From contig NC_010001.1 of NCBI RefSeq assembly GCF_000018685.1, positions 142,001-206,000 on the forward strand: a stretch of 64,000 nucleotides of DNA, written 5' to 3'. This DNA comes from Lachnoclostridium phytofermentans ISDg. Lineage in GTDB: Bacteria > Bacillota > Clostridia > Lachnospirales > Lachnospiraceae. Of the stretch, positions 48,986 to 57,944 are shown piece by piece (within the stretch, counting starts at the first letter, position 1; every line of letters begins with the position of its first letter). The translations under genes were made by a program, and so were the position numbers. The notes under the pieces are model-generated. The model saw only the letters and a program-made list of their open reading frames with translations, had not been told where the DNA came from and did no database searches.

Positions 48986-49600
48986 TTAAACATCCTCTTT
49001 CCCATACATTTCATATAATTGATCTAAGATAGAATCTTTTAAGATGGTTTGTACATCTTTTGCACGGGTAATGAGAGATGATATTTCTTCCTTCCTATCA
49101 AACTCTAGATAAAGTTTAGCAAGTAAAGTGTAAGAATTACTGATGTCACTTCCAATTGAGAGTGCGAATTCTAACACATCAACTGCCTGTTGTTTTTCAC
49201 CACTCTCATATAGCAGGGTTGCCCATTTGTTTAAGAGCCTTATGAGGATGGTAAAGTTTTGATCATATGAACTTAAAAGATTAAGGTTAGCAGTTCCATA
49301 CTCAAGTTTTAATTCTGTATTGGTAATATGAGACAGATTGACAATCTTTTGTTCGCGAAGCTCATATAACTGTTTTTGAATATGAGCTAGTTCGGCATCA
49401 CTGGTTTCCTTTAAAGATAGGGAGTCATAAGGAATCGTGATGTAAGGCAGAGTAGATAAGTCCTTTTTACGAACTAAATTGGACTGATTTTCTTTCTCCC
49501 AGAAAGCTTTGGAATCTTTTTTGGATCCTCTTTCAGATTTTCTTTTTTGGAAAGCAATCCAAGCTCCAAGTATAATAATGATACCAAGTATAATAGGCAT
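48986..49600 (-). CDS. Hypothetical membrane-anchored protein with helical repeats
   Basis: A 204-residue protein I do not recognise. It opens MPIILGIIIILGAWIAFQKRK (one membrane helix), then a Lys/Ser-rich linker. Residues about 60-204 are all-helical and look TPR-like (LNKWATLLYESGEKQQAVDVLEFALSIGSDISNSYTLLAKLYLEFDRKEEI). It may be a tethered scaffold. GGAAT-type Shine-Dalgarno (AAAGGAAT) precedes the start. The gene is convergent with the exonuclease gene and diverges from a small membrane peptide 47 bp away. Confidence 0.65.
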   Translation of the reverse strand: MPIILGIIIILGAWIAFQKRKSERGSKKDSKAFWEKENQSNLVRKKDLSTLPYITIPYDSLSLKETSDAELAHIQKQLYELREQKIVNLSHITNTELKLEYGTANLNLLSSYDQNFTILIRLLNKWATLLYESGEKQQAVDVLEFALSIGSDISNSYTLLAKLYLEFDRKEEISSLITRAKDVQTILKDSILDQLYEMYGKEDV

Positions 49601-49647
49601 AGTGTTATTCCTTTCTTTAGTTAATTTATTGGAAAAGAGGTGTATGT

Positions 49648-49749
49648 ATGTTTCGCAATAAAAAGTCGCAACGAATCATGGCAATTGTACTTTGTGTAGT
49701 ACTTATTTTAGCGATGGTGGTGCCAACAATATTAAGTATCTTCTCGTAA
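49648..49749 (+). CDS. 33-residue membrane peptide, Prli42-like (DUF4044)
   Basis: MFRNKKSQRIMAIVLCVVLILAMVVPTILSIFS: a basic N-terminus and one membrane helix (about 10-31). AAGAGGTG (49635-49642) lies 5 nt upstream. Its size, basic start and helix resemble Prli42/DUF4044, the small Firmicutes membrane protein that in Listeria anchors the stressosome. No stressosome gene is nearby, so the role is only inferred. A TTCTCGT/ACGAGAA hairpin overlaps the stop codon. Confidence 0.6.
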   Translation: MFRNKKSQRIMAIVLCVVLILAMVVPTILSIFS

Positions 49750-49876
49750 CGAGAAATAAATAATGCGGTTACGCGTTTTAAAACGAATTTGCTATAGCAT
49801 ATACTTAAGAAAAATATACATAAATATATTGTAAATGTCAAACAATAGAACATAAGAGATATTGATGGAGGCAATC

Positions 49877-50836
49877 ATGAAAATGAAACAAAATGTCCTT
49901 ATGACCGTACTACTATGTTTGATGGTAATAATTTGTGTAGGATGCAATAATGAGGCCCCACCAAAGGAACAGGATCATTCTTTGGATGGGGCTTTACTTG
50001 ATGTAACACCTTCCATATCACCAGAGTCGGTAACGGCAACACCAAACGCCGATTTCATTTCGGAGGAAGGGAAAGAAACGATTACGGAGAATACAACTCC
50101 ATTAAAGCCAGGAAATGTAGAAATCGATGCCAATGCAATTTTGGGGCAATTTACAACTCATTTTTACAACTCATCGAAAGCAAGAAAAAATAATATTGTT
50201 AATGCAGCGAAGAAAATACATCTTAAAGTTGTAAACCCAGGAGAGGTATTTTCAACTGTTGGTGCTATTTCTCCTATTACAAAGGATAATGGTTATGATG
50301 ATGCAGGTACCTATCAAGATGGTAGAGTTGTCAATGCTATTGGTGGAGGAGTTTGCCAAGTGTCCACTACACTTTACAATGCAGTACTTGGGGCTGAATT
50401 AAAAGTAACAGAACGGCACCCTCACTCCATGACGGTAAGTTATGTGGAACTTGGTAGAGATGCAGCTATCGCTGGTGATTATATGGATTTTTGTTTTCAA
50501 AATACATTAGAAACGCCCATTGTAATTGAAGCAATTGCGGATCCAGCTGGTAGTATAACAGTACGGATCCGTGGAGTTGAAACAAGAGATAAAAGTAAGC
50601 GAAAAGTTTCTTATGAATCCGTTATTCTCGAAACAATTGAGCCAGGGCCTGCAGTTATAACTTATGATAAAAATCAACCAAAAAATTATTTGAAAGTTAC
50701 ACAGTCTGCTCATAGTGGTTATAAAGTTGAACTATACCGTTTAATCTACTACCAAGGAGAGCTTATCGACCGTATTTTATTAAATACTAGTACGTATGAG
50801 GCAGCCCCACAATATTTAACCATAGGAATTAAATAG
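49877..50836 (+). CDS. VanW family lipoprotein
   Basis: The start at 49877 follows ATGGAGG and gives 319 residues; the upstream TTG/ATG lie in the ribosome binding site. The signal peptide MKMKQNVLMTVLLCLMVIICVGC ends in a probable lipobox. A Thr/Pro/Ser-rich linker follows. The VanW domain is about 90-235: FTTHFYNSSKARKNNIVNAAKKIHLKVVNPGEVFSTVGAI, GGGVCQVSTTLYNAVLGAELKVTERHPHS. The function of VanW is not established; its name comes from vanB glycopeptide-resistance clusters but nothing here indicates resistance. The gene is alone. Confidence 0.9.
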   Translation: MKMKQNVLMTVLLCLMVIICVGCNNEAPPKEQDHSLDGALLDVTPSISPESVTATPNADFISEEGKETITENTTPLKPGNVEIDANAILGQFTTHFYNSSKARKNNIVNAAKKIHLKVVNPGEVFSTVGAISPITKDNGYDDAGTYQDGRVVNAIGGGVCQVSTTLYNAVLGAELKVTERHPHSMTVSYVELGRDAAIAGDYMDFCFQNTLETPIVIEAIADPAGSITVRIRGVETRDKSKRKVSYESVILETIEPGPAVITYDKNQPKNYLKVTQSAHSGYKVELYRLIYYQGELIDRILLNTSTYEAAPQYLTIGIK

Positions 50837-51049
50837 TTTATGGCAGAAATTTTCCAAGAATTTATTGAAAGTAATTCTAGGATGTTGTATAATAGCGCTT
50901 AATTGTACTGTGAAACCTAGAAATAATGCTAGATTTTATTAATTTTCAGAAATTATGAATGAGAAGCGAGGGGAGTATCTTAAGATAAATCGTTTCGAAA
51001 ACTAGCACATTGTTTCTAGGAAAGTACGTTAAAAAGGATGGAGAAAGAT

Positions 51050-52048
51050 ATGAAAACGGGAAAAGTAAGCGAGGTTATTTTAAAACGTTCCGTCTTAAAG
51101 TTTTTAGGAACGAAACAAAGGAATACACCCGTGATTAGTCTGGATGCAGGTAAGATTGAATTTGATGAAAGTACTGATTTGCTTTTTGCAACAGCTTCTA
51201 TGCAGGGTAATCAGTTTGGACTAATAGAATCAGTTTTTCACCGAGCAGTGAACAATATCTATGCTAAGGGTGGAAAACCGATTGCAGTATCTACTTCTTT
51301 AACACTGCGAAGTCATGCAGATGAACAGGAGCTAAAATTATATAGTAAAGAGTTGAATCGATTAAGTACATTGTATTCCATTCCAGTGTTATCTGGAGAA
51401 ACGATGGTTGGTGCAGGGGCAACACAAAACACCATAACGATTCATGCAACAGGAAAAGTTAATAAGCAATCAAATACGATGGATAAAAAGCAGGAATCGA
51501 TAGAAGATTCCGCAAAAGAATATCAAATCGTAATGTCTAAATATATTGGTTTATCCGCAACAAAACTTTTAATTGAATCTAGGAAAGAGAAATTAAAAGA
51601 ACGCTTAACTGAGAGTTTTTTAGCAGGTGGTAAAAAAATTGGCGAACTTCTATCGATACAAAAAGAGATGGAAGTTTCAACGGATTTTGATATCCTATGT
51701 TCCCATGATGTGTCTGAAGGGGGTATCTTTGCAGCACTTTGGGAGGTTGGAGAATCTTTGCAGTGTGGAATGGAGGTTTCATTAGATTCCATCTTACTAA
51801 TTCAAGAGACTATTGAAGTATGTGAGACTCTTGATCTTAACCCTTATTTACTTTATTCCGGTGGATGTGTTTTATTTGTAACAAAACAGGGAGAGGCATT
51901 GGTTGAGAAATTAAACAATGAAGGTATCCCTGCTTCTGTGATTGGTAAAACCACAAATTCTCCAGACAGGATTGTAAGGAAAGAGGATGAAATACGTTAT
52001 CTTGAGCCTTTTAAGGGCGATGAGATATATAAAGGTCTATCCGAATAG
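51050..52048 (+). CDS. AIR-synthase/HypE-like (PurM superfamily) protein
   Basis: A 332-residue protein from ATG 51050, after GGATGGAG. It opens MKTGKVSEVILKRSVLKFLGTKQ and has the two-domain PurM/HypE layout, with AGKIEFDESTDLLFATASM, RAVNNIYAKGGKPIAVSTSLTLRSH and DILCSHDVSEGGIFAALWEVGESL. HypE of hydrogenase maturation is the nearest relative by eye, yet the C-terminal Cys of HypE (PRIC) is absent and no hyp gene is nearby. It is 33 bp before an Lrp regulator and an aminotransferase, a combination found in several clostridia. Reaction unknown. Confidence 0.75.
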   Translation: MKTGKVSEVILKRSVLKFLGTKQRNTPVISLDAGKIEFDESTDLLFATASMQGNQFGLIESVFHRAVNNIYAKGGKPIAVSTSLTLRSHADEQELKLYSKELNRLSTLYSIPVLSGETMVGAGATQNTITIHATGKVNKQSNTMDKKQESIEDSAKEYQIVMSKYIGLSATKLLIESRKEKLKERLTESFLAGGKKIGELLSIQKEMEVSTDFDILCSHDVSEGGIFAALWEVGESLQCGMEVSLDSILLIQETIEVCETLDLNPYLLYSGGCVLFVTKQGEALVEKLNNEGIPASVIGKTTNSPDRIVRKEDEIRYLEPFKGDEIYKGLSE

Positions 52049-52081
52049 ACCTATTATAATTAAGTAAAGGAGAGGATTATC

Positions 52082-52564
52082 ATGAGAGAGAAGATTTTGA
52101 AAGCGATTGACAAGAACAGTAAACTAACTGCCAAAGAACTAGCGGTGATGCTAGGCGCCGAGGAGGCAGCAGTCGCGGCCACGATCAAGGAATTGGAAGC
52201 AGAATCAATCATTTGTGGGTATCCTACTCTGATTAATTGGGATAAAACCGAGAGCGAGAAGGTTACTGCTTTGATTGAAGTAAAAGTTACTCCACAAAGG
52301 GGCCAAGGCTTTGACCGTATCGCGGAACGTATCTATAAATTTGAAGAGGTAGAATCAGTATATTTAATGTCTGGTGGTTTCGATCTTACCGTAATTATTG
52401 ATGGTAAGAGTATGCGTGAGGTAGCGAATTTTGTATCGAGTAAGCTTGCCCCAATGGAAGCTGTTTTAAGTACAGCCACCCACTTTGTATTGAAGAAATA
52501 TAAAGAGCATGGTATGCCGCTTGTTCATGAAGTCGAAGATGAAAGGATGCTGATTACACCTTGA
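52082..52564 (+). CDS. Lrp/AsnC-family transcriptional regulator
   Basis: A 160-residue protein. Residues 1-55 are the AsnC helix-turn-helix (MREKILKAIDKNSKLTAKELAVMLGAEEAAVAATIKELEAESIICGYPTLINW). Residues about 62-145 are the RAM ligand-binding domain (VTALIEVKVTPQRGQGFDRIAERIYKFEEVESVYLMSGGFDLTVII). The stop overlaps the TTG start of the aminotransferase gene, so the regulator probably senses an amino acid linked to that enzyme and controls the operon. Confidence 0.94.
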   Translation: MREKILKAIDKNSKLTAKELAVMLGAEEAAVAATIKELEAESIICGYPTLINWDKTESEKVTALIEVKVTPQRGQGFDRIAERIYKFEEVESVYLMSGGFDLTVIIDGKSMREVANFVSSKLAPMEAVLSTATHFVLKKYKEHGMPLVHEVEDERMLITP

Positions 52565-53721
52565 GAAATCCATTAAATAATAAAGTCGTAAATATACAAC
52601 CATCCGGAATACGTAAATTTTTTGATATCGTTAGTGAAATGAAAGATGCTATCTCCCTTGGAGTGGGAGAACCTGATTTTGATACTCCTTGGCATATTCG
52701 CGAAGAGGGTATTTATTCGTTAGAGAAAGGTAAGACTTTTTATACTTCGAATTCCGGACTTGTTGAACTTAGAAAAGAGATTTGTAATTATTTATACCGC
52801 AGATGCAATTTAACATATGATTACCGCCATGATGTATTAGTTACGGTTGGCGGAAGTGAAGCTATCGATGCTGCACTTCGTGCAATGATAGACGAAGGGG
52901 ATGAGGTGCTAATCCCTCAGCCAAGCTATGTTTCCTACTTACCATGCGTATTATTAGCAGATGGAAAGCCAGTTATCATTGAGTTAAAGCATGAGAATAA
53001 CTTTAAATTAACCAAGCAAGAATTGTTAGATTCTATAACAGATAAAACAAAAATTCTAGTCTTACCATTTCCAAATAACCCAACCGGAGCAATCATGACC
53101 GAAGAAGAGTTAAAGGAAATTGCAGAAGTAATTATTGAGAAGGACTTGTTTGTTCTATCGGATGAAATCTATAGCGAGCTTACGTATGGTACGAAGCACG
53201 TATCCATCGCAAGTTTACCTGGTATGAAGGAAAGGACTATCGTAATCAATGGTTTCTCTAAATCCTATGCGATGACAGGCTGGAGATTAGGCTATGCAGC
53301 TGGTCCAAAAGAGATTATTGAGCAGATGACTAAAATTCATCAATTTGCTATCATGTGTGCGCCAACCACGAGTCAGTATGCTGCAGTGGAGGCACTTCGT
53401 GCAGGTGATCCGGATGTGGAGATGATGCGAGATGATTATGATAAGCGAAGAAGATATGTAGTAAATGCATTACAGGAAATGGGATTGGAATGTTTTGAAC
53501 CATTTGGCGCATTCTATGTATTTCCATGCATTAAGAGCCTTGGAATGACCAGTGATGAGTTTGCAAATGCTTTACTTCAGGAAGAAAAGGTAGCAGTAGT
53601 ACCTGGTACAGCATTCGGAGATTGTGGAGAAGGATTTCTTCGTATTTCCTATGCTTATTCCATTGAGAATTTAAAAGAAGCATTAGGAAGAATGGCTAGA
53701 TTTGTCAAAAAACACAGATAA
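52561..53721 (+). CDS. Class I/II PLP-dependent aminotransferase
   Basis: A 386-residue fold-type I aminotransferase starting with TTG, overlapping the Lrp gene by TTGA. Motifs: LGVGEPDFDTPWHI (substrate-carboxylate region), FYTSNSGLVELRKEI, VTVGGSEAIDAALRA (phosphate loop), LPFPNNPTGAIM (Asn of the PLP ring), VLSDEIYSELTY (Asp), SFSKSYAMTGWRLGYAAGP-like GFSKSYAMTGWRLGY with the Schiff-base Lys, and a C-terminal FLRISYA (Arg). It belongs to the AspC/PatA-like group. The amino donor is not certain. Confidence 0.95.
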   Translation: MRNPLNNKVVNIQPSGIRKFFDIVSEMKDAISLGVGEPDFDTPWHIREEGIYSLEKGKTFYTSNSGLVELRKEICNYLYRRCNLTYDYRHDVLVTVGGSEAIDAALRAMIDEGDEVLIPQPSYVSYLPCVLLADGKPVIIELKHENNFKLTKQELLDSITDKTKILVLPFPNNPTGAIMTEEELKEIAEVIIEKDLFVLSDEIYSELTYGTKHVSIASLPGMKERTIVINGFSKSYAMTGWRLGYAAGPKEIIEQMTKIHQFAIMCAPTTSQYAAVEALRAGDPDVEMMRDDYDKRRRYVVNALQEMGLECFEPFGAFYVFPCIKSLGMTSDEFANALLQEEKVAVVPGTAFGDCGEGFLRISYAYSIENLKEALGRMARFVKKHR

Positions 53722-53785
53722 TGTGAAAAAAAGTTGATAATATATTCGAAACTATGATAGAATAGTAAGTAGACATAAAACATAT

Positions 53786-53901
53786 AGAAAATAAGCTCAC
53801 ATAACTTATCGCTTAATAGTAGCTGTGTGAAAGAAAATTTAAATTTATTTCACACAGCCTTATGGATTTAGCGTTAAGTCTATGTGATTTGCTTATTTTC
53901 T
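53786..53901. repeat. 116-bp nested palindrome, MITE-like
   Basis: Outer ends AGAAAATAAGC (53786-53796) and GCTTATTTTCT (53891-53901) are exact complements. Inside, TCACATA/TATGTGA, CGCTTAA/TTAGCG-like segments and GCTGTGTGAAA (53822-53832) with TTTCACACAGC (53848-53858) continue the pairing to an AAATTTAAATTT centre. No transposase or clear target duplication is visible. Confidence 0.65.
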
Positions 53902-53975
53902 TACTGATACCAATAATATAGAATCAAGCGTATTTCTACTGTATGGATAAAACGTGTTGATACATAGGAGGGAAT

Positions 53976-54446
53976 ATGGCGGTAATTAGCGCAGACTATA
54001 TAAATCCGTTTTTAATAGCGGCAACTAAGGTACTGAAAGATATGGTAATGATTGATACCAAAGTAGGTAAGCCATACACAAAAGAAGCAGTTATTGCAGA
54101 TCAGGCATTACTTATTATGCTTGGAGTAACTGGAGAGATGAGTGGTCAAGTTATCTTAAGTTTTGAAGATAAAGTGGCACTCGATATCGCATCAAAGATG
54201 TGTATGATGACCTTAAACGAACTAGATGAATTGTCTAAGAGCGCCATCTGCGAGCTATGCAACATGATTTTAGGAAATACAGCAACAGTTTTTTCTACCA
54301 AAGGAATCGAAGTAGATATCACACCTCCAACAATGTGCACAGGAACTGTGAAGTTTACAAATAATTTTGCTGCAAATATCTGTATTCCACTCATTTATGA
54401 GGATGGAAAAACAATCGAAATAAATGTTGCAATTAAAGAAAAGTAA
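53976..54446 (+). CDS. cheX: Chemotaxis phosphatase CheX
   Basis: A 156-residue CheX-family protein, a phosphatase of CheY-P in clostridia and spirochaetes. The characteristic active-site helix is SKSAICELCNMILGNTATVFSTKGIEVDITPPT (Glu and Asn in ELxN). The dimerisation strand region is MLGVTGEMSGQVILSFED. AGGAGGG precedes the start. No other che gene is in the window, so it is an isolated chemotaxis gene. Confidence 0.92.
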   Translation: MAVISADYINPFLIAATKVLKDMVMIDTKVGKPYTKEAVIADQALLIMLGVTGEMSGQVILSFEDKVALDIASKMCMMTLNELDELSKSAICELCNMILGNTATVFSTKGIEVDITPPTMCTGTVKFTNNFAANICIPLIYEDGKTIEINVAIKEK

Positions 54447-54459
54447 GGATTAGACTACT

Positions 54460-54485
54460 CGGGTGCTGCCATTATGGTAGCACCC
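54460..54485 (+). terminator. Hairpin after cheX
   Basis: CGGGTGCTGCCAT and ATGGTAGCACCCG form a very stable 13-bp stem around one T; the T tail is interrupted (TAAATGTTTT). Confidence 0.7.
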
Positions 54486-54600
54486 GTAAATGTTTTAAGA
54501 AAAAAAGTGAAGATAAAACTATCACTTAAGAAGTTTGCGCCTTCTAGGTATAAACTTTAGATGCGTAAAAAGATGCGCGAGAAAGGGGATAATTATAATT

Positions 54601-55101
54601 ATGAATATTATACTATTTGAGCCAGAAATTCCTGCAAATACAGGAAATATAGGTAGAACTTGCGTGGCTACCGGAACAAAGCTACACTTAATTGAGCCAC
54701 TGGGATTTCGTTTAGATGAAAAGGAAATTAAGCGTGCAGGCCTTGATTATTGGAAAGACTTAGATGTTACCGTATATGAAAACTATGATGACTTTTTACG
54801 AAGAAATCCGAATGCGAAAATCTATATGGCAACAACCAAAGCTAGACATGTCTACACGGAAGTTTCTTATGAACCGGATTGTTTTATTATGTTCGGAAAG
54901 GAAAGTGCAGGAATACCAGAGGAAATCTTACTAGAGAATAAGGAGACCTCCATTCGTATTCCAATGATCGGTGATATTCGTTCTTTGAATCTATCCAATT
55001 CTGTTGCAATTGTTTTATATGAGGCATTAAGACAGCAAAACTTTGATCATATGCGTCTACTTGGAAATCTCCATCATCATTCTTGGGAGGAAGCAAAGTA
55101 A
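54601..55101 (+). CDS. trmL: tRNA (cytidine/uridine-34-2'-O)-methyltransferase TrmL
   Basis: A 166-residue SPOUT methyltransferase. Start MNIILFEPEIPANTGNIGRTCVATGTKLHLIEPLGF (54601) is the family opening; motif 2 is IMFGKESAGIPEEIL and motif 3 IPMIGDIRSLNLSNSVAIVLYEALRQ, which form the SAM-binding trefoil knot. It methylates the wobble ribose of tRNA-Leu. An upstream in-frame start at 54535 would add 22 residues and is rejected; GAAAGGGG lies before 54601. Confidence 0.96.
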   Translation: MNIILFEPEIPANTGNIGRTCVATGTKLHLIEPLGFRLDEKEIKRAGLDYWKDLDVTVYENYDDFLRRNPNAKIYMATTKARHVYTEVSYEPDCFIMFGKESAGIPEEILLENKETSIRIPMIGDIRSLNLSNSVAIVLYEALRQQNFDHMRLLGNLHHHSWEEAK

Positions 55102-55117
55102 GCTTACTTAGAATAAG

Positions 55118-55190
55118 AAGGGTACGATATTGAAAGAATTATAAAGCTACATGCTTTTGCATAGTTCTTTAGGATATCGTATCCTTTGTT
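55118..55190 (+). terminator. Terminator-like long hairpin after trmL
   Basis: AAGGGTACGATAT pairs with ATATCGTATCCTT, and inside AAAGAA..AAAGC pairs with GCTTT..TTCTTT. A short T tail follows. Confidence 0.7.
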
Positions 55191-55379
55191 GCTTTATGTC
55201 GAAATAGCTGAAATATTAGAAAGATATTGTTTTCTATAGCTAGAAACCGTTAGAGTTGTTTTACTTTTATTATAAAATATAGTAAAATAAGAATGCCTCT
55301 ATCGTTGTGGACTTCAAAGGATTTGCATCTGAAGAATTGATCAGTGACAATGAGGGCGATGTTTGATATATTGATTTGA
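55191..55379. other. AT-rich intergenic DNA before the mutS2 leader
   Basis: No gene seen. It continues into a three-hairpin leader. Confidence 0.5.
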
Positions 55380-55513
55380 TTTGAAGGAACTTCGTTCTTT
55401 CAAACAGAAGTTTCTGCCTACGTAATCCTCGGCACAAACTTCCGGCCTACTACAAAGCAGGTGTGTTTTCGAGTGTGAAAATTAGAAGCTTCACACTGTG
55501 TCAGAATGGAGGA
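55380..55513 (+). repeat. Three-hairpin leader ending in the mutS2 ribosome binding site
   Basis: Hairpin 1: TTTGAAGGAAC (55380-55390) with GTTCTTTCAAA (55394-55404). Hairpin 2: GAAGTTT (55407-55413) with AAACTTC (55436-55442), inner TGCC/GGCA; 55418-55438 matches 28891-28911 at 20 of 21 positions. Hairpin 3: GTGTGAA (55473-55479) with TTCACAC (55490-55496). Then TCAGAATGGAGG. Confidence 0.75.
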
Positions 55514-55520
55514 TTTTATT

Positions 55521-57911
55521 ATGAATGAAAAAGCGTTACGTACATTAGAATATCATAAAATTATAGAAAAACTCAGTGCTCTTGCTGGTTCTTCCCTTGG
55601 ACGGGAAAAATGTCATCAGCTATTGCCACTTGTTAAGTTAGAAGATATTGTTCAGATGCAGCAAGAGACAACGGATGCACTAACAAGACTCTATGCAAAG
55701 GGGACACTCTCCTTCTCCGGAATACCAGATATAAGAGATACTCTGATGAGATTAGAGATAGGTGCATCTTTGGGAGCTGGAGAGTTATTAAAAATCAGCT
55801 CTGTTTTAACTGCAACCTTAAGAGCTAAAAATTATGGCTATAATCAAAAAAATAACGAGGAAACAGAGGAAGCTGCACAGGATACCTTAACAGAACGTTT
55901 CCATTTGTTAGAACCGTTATCTCCAATCAATAATGAAATCAGACGTTGTATTATCTCTGAAGAAGAAATTGCAGATGATGCTAGCCCAGGATTAAAGAGT
56001 GTAAGAAGACAGATTAAAATAACAAATGATAAGATTCACGAATCGCTTGGAAGTATTTTAAATTCTGCTTCTACCAAGGGAATGCTTCAGGATGCTATTA
56101 TTACGATGAGAAACGGTAGATATTGTCTTCCGATTAAGCAGGAATATAAGAATACCTTCCAAGGTATGATGCATGACCAGTCTTCTACTGGATCAACTGC
56201 TTTCATTGAACCAATGGCGATTGTTAAGTTAAATAATGAACTTGCAGAACTTGCGGTAAGAGAGCAAGAGGAGATTGAGAAGATTCTTGCTGAACTTAGT
56301 AATTTGGTAGCCACGGAGAAATATAATCTTAAGTATAATCAGACTACGCTTGCAGAACTAGATTTTATCTTCGCACGTGCGGGGCTGTCAAAGAATATGA
56401 AAGCAAGTCAGCCACATTTTAATAATCGTCACTATATTAATATCAAGAAGGGCCGTCACCCACTGATTGACCCAAAGAAGGTCGTTCCGATTGATATCTA
56501 TTTTGGCGATAAATTTGATCTATTAGTAATCACAGGGCCAAACACGGGTGGTAAAACCGTATCATTAAAAACAGTTGGCTTGTTTACTTTAATGGGACAA
56601 GCGGGTTTACACATTCCGGCATTCGATGGTTCGGAATTATCAATTTTTGAGGAAGTATATGCAGATATTGGTGATGAGCAGAGTATTGAACAAAGTTTAA
56701 GTACCTTCTCTTCTCATATGACCAATACCGTGTCTATTTTAGAACATGCCAACGAGAATTCCCTAGTCCTATTTGATGAGCTTGGTGCCGGTACAGATCC
56801 AACGGAAGGTGCTGCACTTGCGATGGCAATTCTTAGTTACCTTCATCAAAGAAAGATTCGTACCATGGCAACTACACATTATAGCGAGTTAAAAATATTC
56901 GCTCTCTCCACAGATGGTGTCTCCAATGCATGTTGCGAATTTAGCGTGGAAACCCTTCAACCTACGTATCGTTTATTAATCGGTATTCCTGGTAAGAGTA
57001 ATGCATTTGCAATATCTTCAAAGCTTGGTTTATCGAATTATATCATTGAAAAGGCAAGAGAATTTATCGGTACGAAGGACGAGAGTTTTGAAGACGTCAT
57101 TAGTAATCTAGAGGCTAGCCGTATTGCGATGGAGAAAGACAAAGCAGAGGCGGAGCAATACAAAAAAGAAGTAGAAGAATTAAAACGAAAGTTAGCAGAG
57201 AAGAATTCAAAGATTGATGATGCAAAGGATCGAATTCTTAGAGAAGCAAATGAAAAAGCTAGGACTATTCTTCAGGAAGCCAAGGACTATGCGGATGAAA
57301 CTATTCGTAAGTATAATAAATGGGGTGCGGGTGGCGCCAACAATAAAGAGATGGAGAATGAACGTGCTGCTTTACGTGAAAAGCTTGGAGATACGGATTC
57401 TAGTCTAGTTTCTAAAGCGAAGAAGAACCGCAAGCAGCATAAACCTTCTGACTTTAAAGTTGGTGACTCTGTCCATGTTATTAGTTTAAATTTAAAGGGT
57501 TCCGTAAGTACTCTTCCAAATGCGAAGGGAGACTTATATGTACAAATGGGAATATTACGATCCCTTGTAAATATTTCAGACCTAGAGTTAATCGATGAAG
57601 AAACTATTGTTGCGAAGGCTTTGACAAAGACCCAAAGCGGAAAGATTCGTATGAGTAAATCTATGTCAATAAGTCCAGAGTTAAATATTATTGGAAAACG
57701 TGTGGATGAAGCACTTCCACTCGTAGATAAATACTTAGATGATGCTTATCTTGCTCACCTGCCACAAGTTACGATTATTCATGGTAGAGGTACAGGTGCG
57801 TTAAAAGAAGCTGTTCATGCACATCTAAAAAGAACCAATTATGTAAAGGGCTATCGTGTAGGTGGATTTGGCGAAGGTGACCATGGGGTTACGATTGTTG
57901 AATTTAAGTAA
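55521..57911 (+). CDS. mutS2: MutS2 ATPase/endonuclease
   Basis: A 796-residue MutS2 starting at ATG 55521, since ATG 55506 is part of ATGGAGG. The N-terminal core-domain opening is TLEYHKIIEKLSALAGSSLGREKC. The ATPase has Walker A GPNTGGKTV, LADIGDEQSIEQSLSTFSSHM and Walker B LVLFDELGAGTDPTEG. A long coiled coil (about 515-600) with Lys/Glu repeats follows, then a KOW-like segment (FKVGDSVHVISLNLKGSVS) and a C-terminal Smr nuclease domain with VTIIHGRGTGALKEAVHAHL. It lacks the mismatch-recognition domain. Family members act in recombination control and in ribosome collision rescue. Confidence 0.97.
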   Translation: MNEKALRTLEYHKIIEKLSALAGSSLGREKCHQLLPLVKLEDIVQMQQETTDALTRLYAKGTLSFSGIPDIRDTLMRLEIGASLGAGELLKISSVLTATLRAKNYGYNQKNNEETEEAAQDTLTERFHLLEPLSPINNEIRRCIISEEEIADDASPGLKSVRRQIKITNDKIHESLGSILNSASTKGMLQDAIITMRNGRYCLPIKQEYKNTFQGMMHDQSSTGSTAFIEPMAIVKLNNELAELAVREQEEIEKILAELSNLVATEKYNLKYNQTTLAELDFIFARAGLSKNMKASQPHFNNRHYINIKKGRHPLIDPKKVVPIDIYFGDKFDLLVITGPNTGGKTVSLKTVGLFTLMGQAGLHIPAFDGSELSIFEEVYADIGDEQSIEQSLSTFSSHMTNTVSILEHANENSLVLFDELGAGTDPTEGAALAMAILSYLHQRKIRTMATTHYSELKIFALSTDGVSNACCEFSVETLQPTYRLLIGIPGKSNAFAISSKLGLSNYIIEKAREFIGTKDESFEDVISNLEASRIAMEKDKAEAEQYKKEVEELKRKLAEKNSKIDDAKDRILREANEKARTILQEAKDYADETIRKYNKWGAGGANNKEMENERAALREKLGDTDSSLVSKAKKNRKQHKPSDFKVGDSVHVISLNLKGSVSTLPNAKGDLYVQMGILRSLVNISDLELIDEETIVAKALTKTQSGKIRMSKSMSISPELNIIGKRVDEALPLVDKYLDDAYLAHLPQVTIIHGRGTGALKEAVHAHLKRTNYVKGYRVGGFGEGDHGVTIVEFK

Positions 57912-57944
57912 TCTGTCCAGATTCGTGGCAGAATGGAGGAAAGT

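Noticed and set aside
49877..50836. Vancomycin-resistance cluster
   Set aside because: VanW-domain proteins are common in clostridia; no vanH, vanA/B or vanX gene is present.
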